Assembly (NCBI GenBank): GCA_035079385.1 | Contig: JAVHKY010000030.1 | Span: 868,001 to 932,000, forward strand | Source: Aspidiotus rigidus | Taxonomy: Eukaryota; Arthropoda; Insecta; Hemiptera; Diaspididae | Reading direction: 5' to 3' | DNA: 64,000 nt | In this document: in pieces, positions 58,400 through 64,000 of the stretch | Layout: every line of letters begins with the position of its first letter | Numbering within the stretch: the first letter of the stretch is position 1 | Notes under the pieces: generated by a model | Told to the model about the DNA's origin: nothing | The model's database searches: none | What the model saw: the letters and a program-made list of their open reading frames with translations, nothing else | Position numbers and translations under genes: made by a program

Positions 58400-59850
58400 T
58401 ATGGCGGCTTCACTTCCTACTCAGAATCACCGGTACACCGATGTCAACAGGAAGTTGGATTTGTTAACCTAATATTGCGACTACTTAGTCGATTCTGAGT
58501 GGACTTTTCCAGAATTGTTGATCGACCTAAGAAGCTCTACAAAATGTAAGCTCGTTAACTTCGATTCAACCTCGCGAGTTCAAACGTACGCCAACAGTGG
58601 GTCTTCTCGGGAACCAGAAGAGGAAAGAGATAAAAGAGTGGAAGATTCGGGCAGGCAGTTCGCTTACAAGCGCAAAAAAGAGAAAATTCAAAGACTGACG
58701 GACCCAAGTACTTCCAAATATCCTCCTCGGCACTCCAGCGTATACCGACGTTGATATCGAGTGGCCCCCTTGCCGAATTCATTTTGACTATCCGTCACGT
58801 CGATCTATTGTCAATGTAGCTACAATCAGGTCGCACTAGGGATTTATAAACTCCTTTGGACATCACGTGAATTGATAGTCGACCTCGAGTGCTTTAAAAA
58901 TGTAAGCTCGTCAATTTCCACTCGACCTCAATTGATGCCGAAATCCTCACTTCAAATGCAAGTCAACAGTGAGTGTTCCCGGGATTTGCGGAAGGAAAGG
59001 AATAAAAAGGGCGGAGGATATTGGTGAAAATAAGCATAAAAAAGAGAAAAATCAAAGTCTCAAGGACCGAGGTATCCCCAATTCTCCCCCTGGCAACACC
59101 ACTGTATGCCAAGTTGATATCGAGTCGCCTCTGCCGACTTCATTTCGACTACTTGCCACCTCGATCTATGGTCAATGTAGATACAATCATCTCCCCTTTC
59201 CTCCCCCGTGGGATTTATAAACTTCTTTACGAATGCTTGATGAACATCAAATGATTTGCTGGTCAAACGAAAGTGCTCTAAAAATATAAGCTCGGCAACT
59301 TCGACTCGTCCTCAAAATTGATGTCGACCGGTGGGCGTTCCCGGTATTCAGGGGAGGAAGGGGAAAAAAACACAAAAAAAGGAAAAACAAAAGAATCAAA
59401 GACTTAGATACCCGCAACTCTTCCCTTGGGTACACCACTGGGGGCCAACGTTCGTTATCCGGTCGCCCCTGCCGATTTCATTTCGACCATCAGTCACGTT
59501 GATTAATGGGTCAACGCAGGTACATTCATCTCGCCCTTCCTCCCACCAAGGATTTGTAAACTCCTTTTCGAATGCTTGATGGGCATTAGGTGAATTGCTG
59601 ATCGACCTGAATTACTTGCAAAATGTAAGCTTGACATCTTCGATTCAACCTCAACTTGGTGTCGAAATCCTGAGTTCCAACGTTAATTAAGGGCATTCTC
59701 GAGATTCAGGGAATGGGCGTTCTCGGAAAGTTCGCTCATAAGCGTAAGAAAGAGAAAATTTAAAGGCTCAAGGACCGAGATGGGGTACGCCACTGTGTGC
59801 CGACGTTGATATCAGGTCGCCCCTGCTGATTTCGGTCACGTATAAACTTA
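58400..59850 (+). repeat. Tandem array, four copies of a ~340-385 bp unit
   Basis: The landmark AAAATGTAAGCTCG (or close variants) occurs at 58541, 58897, 59281 and 59620, giving periods of about 356, 384 and 339 bp. Each copy repeats, in order, 'cttcgattcaacctc', 'caacagtgggt-ttc-cggga', 'aaaaagagaaaa-tcaaag', 'ac--cgacgttgatatcg', 'gtc-atct-ttgtcaatgta' and 'gggattt-taaactcctt'. Recurrent frames of about 80 codons on both strands are products of the repeat. It is distinct from the TCGAC arrays in unit length and sequence. Confidence 0.85.
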
Positions 59851-60335
59851 CAACATTATGCCTGTTTGGTGACTCTGCTACTCGGAGACCGTGTGCGAAG
59901 CCCCATTCAGAATTACCAGTGGCGAACCCACCAAGAAAGTTTTCGAGGGGAAACGGGTTTCGAGCAAGATATCATGTGATTCCACAGCAACTTTTTCCCT
60001 TTCGCATAAGATTGAAAAGGTTGTCCCCAAATCTTTCTCCCACCATACATAGGCCAATGAGAATTACGATGTGGCAGGCGATAAGATAAATTCTAGATTT
60101 TTTTCAGATCGAATTTACCTCGACGTCAAACGTAATGTAAAATGGATTTGAAGTCAAATAAGTTGACTTTGTGGAACTTCCCGAATCAATCTGTGTTTGT
60201 TGAAACTTTCTTTTGTCGCTAGGACCCGGAAGGAAGTAAAAGTATAGTCGTTGAATCCTGGGAGCAATGCTCCTCTGTGACAGACCGAGAGAAAACGTGG
60301 CACATTTGCAAAACTCGAGATCCTCTAAACACAAT
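59851..60335. other. No gene seen
   Basis: Unique sequence after the array, with no recognised feature. Confidence 0.3.
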
Positions 60336-60339
60336 TAGT

Positions 60340-62615
60340 GGATGAAATTATCCCTGCACTAAACCTTGCCACAATTCGTCCCACTTGTCGAAAGTCCATG
60401 TACGTAAATTCTGTAGAAATTTTAGCCTCCAAGTACTCGGTACGAGTACACGATAGTACGGCAAAAATAAATAGCAAATCTTATCTTCTTTACCCTCTCA
60501 TTCTGCACCTTGTCGTATTTTCTCATTCAAGAGTAAAAATTACACGAATAAATCAACATTTTAACATTATTACGAAGTGGAATGACGAGAAAATGGGAAA
60601 GACTGTTTCATATTTTTCTTAATAGAAGGGCGCGAAACGGTGACGTTTCAATTTTTCTTACGTCGTCAGATAATTTTGTTTGGAGACGATAAGAATTCTC
60701 TAACATCGGTAAAGCACTACGATTTCACGAATTGAAATTCGTATTTACGACGAATGTAAATAAAAATAAAATTATGAATAATTAGATCCGTCATCTTTAT
60801 TCTACTTTCACGAACTGATTAAACGATCTTATCACAAAATTGGAAATAGCAATACGACCGATATTAGGGATCATTCATGAGTGCGTGAGCTCTTATGACT
60901 GATGACGACTTCCTTTGCATTTATAGTTGTGTGAATGAGAAAAGAAAATTATTGCAAAAATTCACCAGTAATCGTTGATATTTCTTGACGTCACCAGTCT
61001 ATTCTCGAAAGGATTCTTCTCGTCCACAGAAATCTGCTGGGTAATACAAAATAGAAAATATCTGACGTAGATGAGTCATCCTAAATGAATACAATTATAC
61101 AATCGTTTCACCATCGATCAAATAGTATTCAACAGATCCGTCTCCAGATAGCTTAATCAGCTTAATGACTCGTAAAATATTTTTAAAAAAAATCTCCCGA
61201 GCATCTCCGAGAAACTCGTTAAACGTGGCCAAGTTTTGTACAAGATTTCCTTATTTTTCCGCAGCTCTAGAAATTGGTTTTCATAATTGTGAAGTTTGTC
61301 GAGTATTTACATGAATCACTCGTTGACTGGATTTTCATCCTACAGACCAAAACCGTACGGGTACGAAAAGGAAAACCTTTCGACTAAATGTAAGAGAAGG
61401 GGAGCTATGGCGAAGAAGTCGGACTAATAATGAAAAAAATTTGTGCAATAAGGACGTTTTCAGATACACGTCACCTTGATCGAAATTAGCTGGAAAATTC
61501 CTGGTGCTATATTGTTTTGATTGTAAGCTGCAAAACTTTCACATCAACTGCTTACACGCACCTTGTTTTCAAATCCTCACGAGAGAAGTACGCAGTACGA
61601 AAATAACATGTAATTTCCGACAGACTACAGAACAGTCAAAAGTTTGAGAATTTTTCGGTTTTTCTCTACACGAAATCGAACAAAAGAGGCTTACTCGATT
61701 CCAAGATTAAGGAATTTTGTGGCCAAATGAATTTGATTCGATTATAAGCTCATATCCGTACATACGTGTAAATACGTCATACAAAATTATTACAAAGAAT
61801 ACTAAGTCAATAATCTGAGTATAGGTACAATGCCTTAATATTAGTCGATTTCAATCGCGAATTAAAGTGTACTTTCGTAAGGAAATATCAACAGAGTTTA
61901 TTGCTCTCACTTTTAGATAAAATACACGATAGCTGGAAATTCTTTCGACAGTATGCACTTAAAAAGAGCTAATTACTAGCATAAGCGAGAACTACCCACG
62001 AAAAGATAACAAAACTCGAATGTGTGTCATCGACAATAACGATGAAATATTCGGTTTTGTAGATTGAGTGCGAGTTAAATTGAATTTTCTCATCAAATTG
62101 CCGACGATTCCGTAAGCAAATATTATTTTTTCTTCAAATTTTTCCAAATCAAAGGAGAAATTATTCTTATCGACTGATTTCTTCTTACGCATGATTTACC
62201 ACATTTCAGATTTCGAAAATAGAAAAATAACGAAACATCAGCGCACGGAAAGTTCAAAAAAATTCAGACGTTCGATATTTTTTTGGTGGGAAATTCCTGT
62301 AAAAATTCCTCTGATTATAGGGCACGCTTTTTATATTCGACAACAGATAATGAGATGCTTCTTATGACCTTTTATCTTCTGAGAAAATAGAACTATGTTT
62401 CTCTCTCTCTCTTTAATTGCGATTGATTGATACATTAGGTGCACTCTTTCTACTAAGAAAAGAAAGAAGTACCATCCTTGGAGATGTTAGAGAACGAAGA
62501 AATCATTATACTTTGTAAAAAAAGTTCGTAATATGTATCACTTCGAGCCCGACAAAAAATAAAAATCTAACAGACCAGTGCTTCCACATGAGGAACGTTA
62601 AAAAGGACTCGAGCC
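60340..62615. other. Repeat-poor block, no gene seen
   Basis: AT-rich with CpGs, one isolated TGACGTCA at 60986-60993 and (CT)n at about 62400-62412. No coding frame is supported. Confidence 0.35.
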
Positions 62616-62731
62616 ACAGAAAAAAAAAGGACCAGATTAGACCAACCAGCGTTTTGGTTGAAGTGGACCAAACTTACCCACATTAAGACCAAAATTTCGC
62701 TACGTCACAGGAAGGAAGAACCAAATTGAAC

Positions 62732-62991
62732 ATATATGTGATGCGGTGCACGAAACCCTAGGATAAGTCGGAAATTTTTTTCTTCGAAATTCACTACAAA
62801 AAATTCTCTAGATATCACGGAATTTGATATTTTTTGGGGAAGTGACTTAGTGCTCATGAAAGTATACGTGACAAAGTATCCAAAACGTCCAGAACCTCTT
62901 TTTTAATATTTTTCGTTTTCGTTTTTTAGCTCTCCTGCACAATTTGGTTTTCCGACTTATCCTAGGGTTTCGCGCACCGCATCACATATAT
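62732..62991. mobile_element. 260-bp terminal-inverted-repeat element
   Basis: The left arm from 62732 reads ATATATGTGATGCGGTGCAC, then GAAACCCTAGGATAAGTCGGAAA. The right arm ending at 62991 is the reverse complement with single differences (GCGCACCGCATCACATATAT). Arms are about 43 bp. Terminal ATATAT makes a TA duplication likely but its exact edge ambiguous. The interior is AT-rich and non-coding. It is a MITE. Confidence 0.78.
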
Positions 62992-63070
62992 CGAAAAAAT
63001 ACGAATGTATCGAAAAAGTCGAAAAGTATTGCAATAATATACGAAAAAATCGAAAAAGGACGAGTTTGTC
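62992..63070. repeat. Short tandem repeat of CGAAAAA(A/G) units
   Basis: 'atcgaaaaaatacgaa', 'atcgaaaaagtcgaaaag' and 'atacgaaaaaatcgaaaaa' follow one another immediately right of the TIR element. Confidence 0.6.
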
Positions 63071-63480
63071 GATGAAATGCAATCAGATCAAATCTGGTCT
63101 TCTTGGACCAGGTCTGGCAGCACTGCGCCAGACATTCTCATTCCGCCATCATTAGATCATAATTTCTCACTACGACCGATGTCGATGTAATCCACTTCAG
63201 GCTAAACCAATTTGCGGAATAATGAGGTATCTGGTGGCATGCTGATGTCCAATTGGTGGATTGTGAGATGAAGATCAAAAAGTTCTGCAAAAAATTCAAG
63301 ATAGGGCTCACTGAAAAGCAGATTCCGACAGCTACAATTTTTATCCTCGGTATTTTTTAAATTAAAAATTCATAAGAGATGGAGCTGATTTTTCACGTGT
63401 ATATCCCTTTATGGTGAACATTCATTGCCACCAGCAACGCAATCGCTCCGCATTTCGCGAATTAAAACGCACCAGAAAAG
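63071..63480. other. No gene seen
   Basis: 'aaatctggtcttcttggaccaggtctgg' near 63091 is partly complementary to 'aaggaccagattagaccaacc' near 62628. The MITE is thus bracketed by a weak outer inverted repeat. Nothing else is recognised. Confidence 0.35.
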
Positions 63481-63487
63481 CACGCAC

Positions 63488-63725
63488 GCCGTTCTCACGA
63501 CCATTTTGTGAAGGTATAACGTTGCACTAAAACTCGCAGATACAAGTCGCGAGTACATAAGCATCGACAAAGCGTCATAGCACCGGTCTCTCTGTAAGAA
63601 CACACGACGTTCTCACGACCATTTTGTGTAGGTAGCCGTTCCTCTAAAACTCGCAGATAAAAATTAATAGGAGTTGCGAGTACACAAGCAGCAATGTGCC
63701 ACGTCATGGACCTGGTGTCTCGTGC
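63488..63725 (+). repeat. Tandem duplication, unit ~118 bp
   Basis: GTTCTCACGACCATTTTGTG begins at 63491 and again at 63609. Each copy continues with 'aggta', 'ctaaaactcgcagata-aa', 'gcgagtaca-aagca' and 'gtcat'. Copy 2 has a small insertion. Frames here are repeat-derived. Confidence 0.85.
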
Positions 63726-64000
63726 ACGGCACTTTTGAGGTACTACAGAACGGCGTAAAAACAAGTTTGCATGACGAACTTGAGCATTCACATCATACTG
63801 CAATACCAGATACACACAAGTAAACTCACTTGGTCAAAATTTCTCGATGTGTGCGAATCGACTGTATCGACTTCATATAGTGGTGTAGGTAAGGGAGGAT
63901 ACAGGATATATCCCCCGAATGCAAATTTTCAATCCCTTTTTCCTGTCCATGAGACCTAGAATCCTCCCTTACCCTCATTGACAAATTGTAAATAAATCCC
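63726..64000. other. No gene seen
   Basis: The end of the window is unique sequence. 'gggaggatacag' (63893) and 'atcctcccttaccctc' (63961) are partly complementary. Confidence 0.3.

Noticed and set aside
58515..59579. Series of ~80-codon frames on both strands at 58.5-59.6 kb
   Set aside because: They recur with the ~360-bp tandem unit, on both strands and in different phases, so they are repeat artefacts.

Overview
This window reads as eukaryotic nuclear DNA, most likely from an insect and probably a hymenopteran. The support is AT-rich sequence that still carries many CpGs, long introns or intergenic space, relics of non-LTR and Penelope-like retroelements, a tRNA-derived SINE and short terminal-inverted-repeat elements. 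The order-level guess is inference. No ribosomal RNA, intact tRNA, CRISPR array, bacterial operon or confidently recognisable host protein-coding gene was found. The longest open frame is 158 codons. My rough estimate for stop codons at about 62% A+T is that frames of 100 to 120 codons are expected by chance in 64 kb and one of 158 is only mildly surprising, so frame length alone supports nothing here.

The layout alternates. Blocks of repeat-poor, AT-rich, CpG-bearing sequence lie near 1.7-3.1, 6.1-7.0, 10.7-12.3, 15.2-16.4, 20.7-22.4, 25.6-27.1, 30.1-31.9, 36.2-38.5, 42.1-43.4, 45.8-46.8, 50.3-51.3, 51.8-53.0, 56.5-58.2 and 60.3-62.6 kb. Between them lie stretches of old repeats. The repeat-poor blocks look like candidate cis-regulatory DNA around a developmental gene outside the window, but that is inference.

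The repeat segments hold several families. Family 1 is a composite TCGAC-rich element with a leader, a GTGCACAAC module, an AGTAGCAAAG module, a central tandem array of roughly 110-150 bp units and a conserved tail. Copies lie at 0.03-1.7, 3.69-3.93, 7.3-9.96 and 53.47-54.5 kb, an inverted array lies at 39.36-41.34 kb, and a fragment lies near 44.4 kb. Family 2 is rich in TCCAAGTC and in the palindrome TGACGTCA (17.7-18.9 and 54.7-55.9 kb, with diverged pieces at 4.0 and 48 kb). Family 3 has hAT-like ends (CAGRGYATTRCAGYC) at 27.5-29.6 and 33.1-34.0 kb. Other repeats are a ~360-bp four-copy tandem array (58.4-59.85 kb), a long near-perfect hairpin (33.1-33.3 kb), TIR elements at 29.03, 44.67 and 62.73 kb, and a 118-bp tandem duplication at 63.5 kb.

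Recognisable retroelement relics are a Penelope-like element with a reverse transcriptase remnant followed by a GIY-YIG endonuclease (34.7-35.6 kb), three LINE fragments (16.4-17.1 and 22.8-23.0 kb on plus, 45.07-45.44 kb on minus) and a SINE-like tRNA head (33.7-33.8 kb, minus). All are broken by frameshifts or stops. The best host-gene hint is a TATA/initiator-like arrangement upstream of a short reading frame at 3.14-3.42 kb. A few other frames are listed at low confidence.
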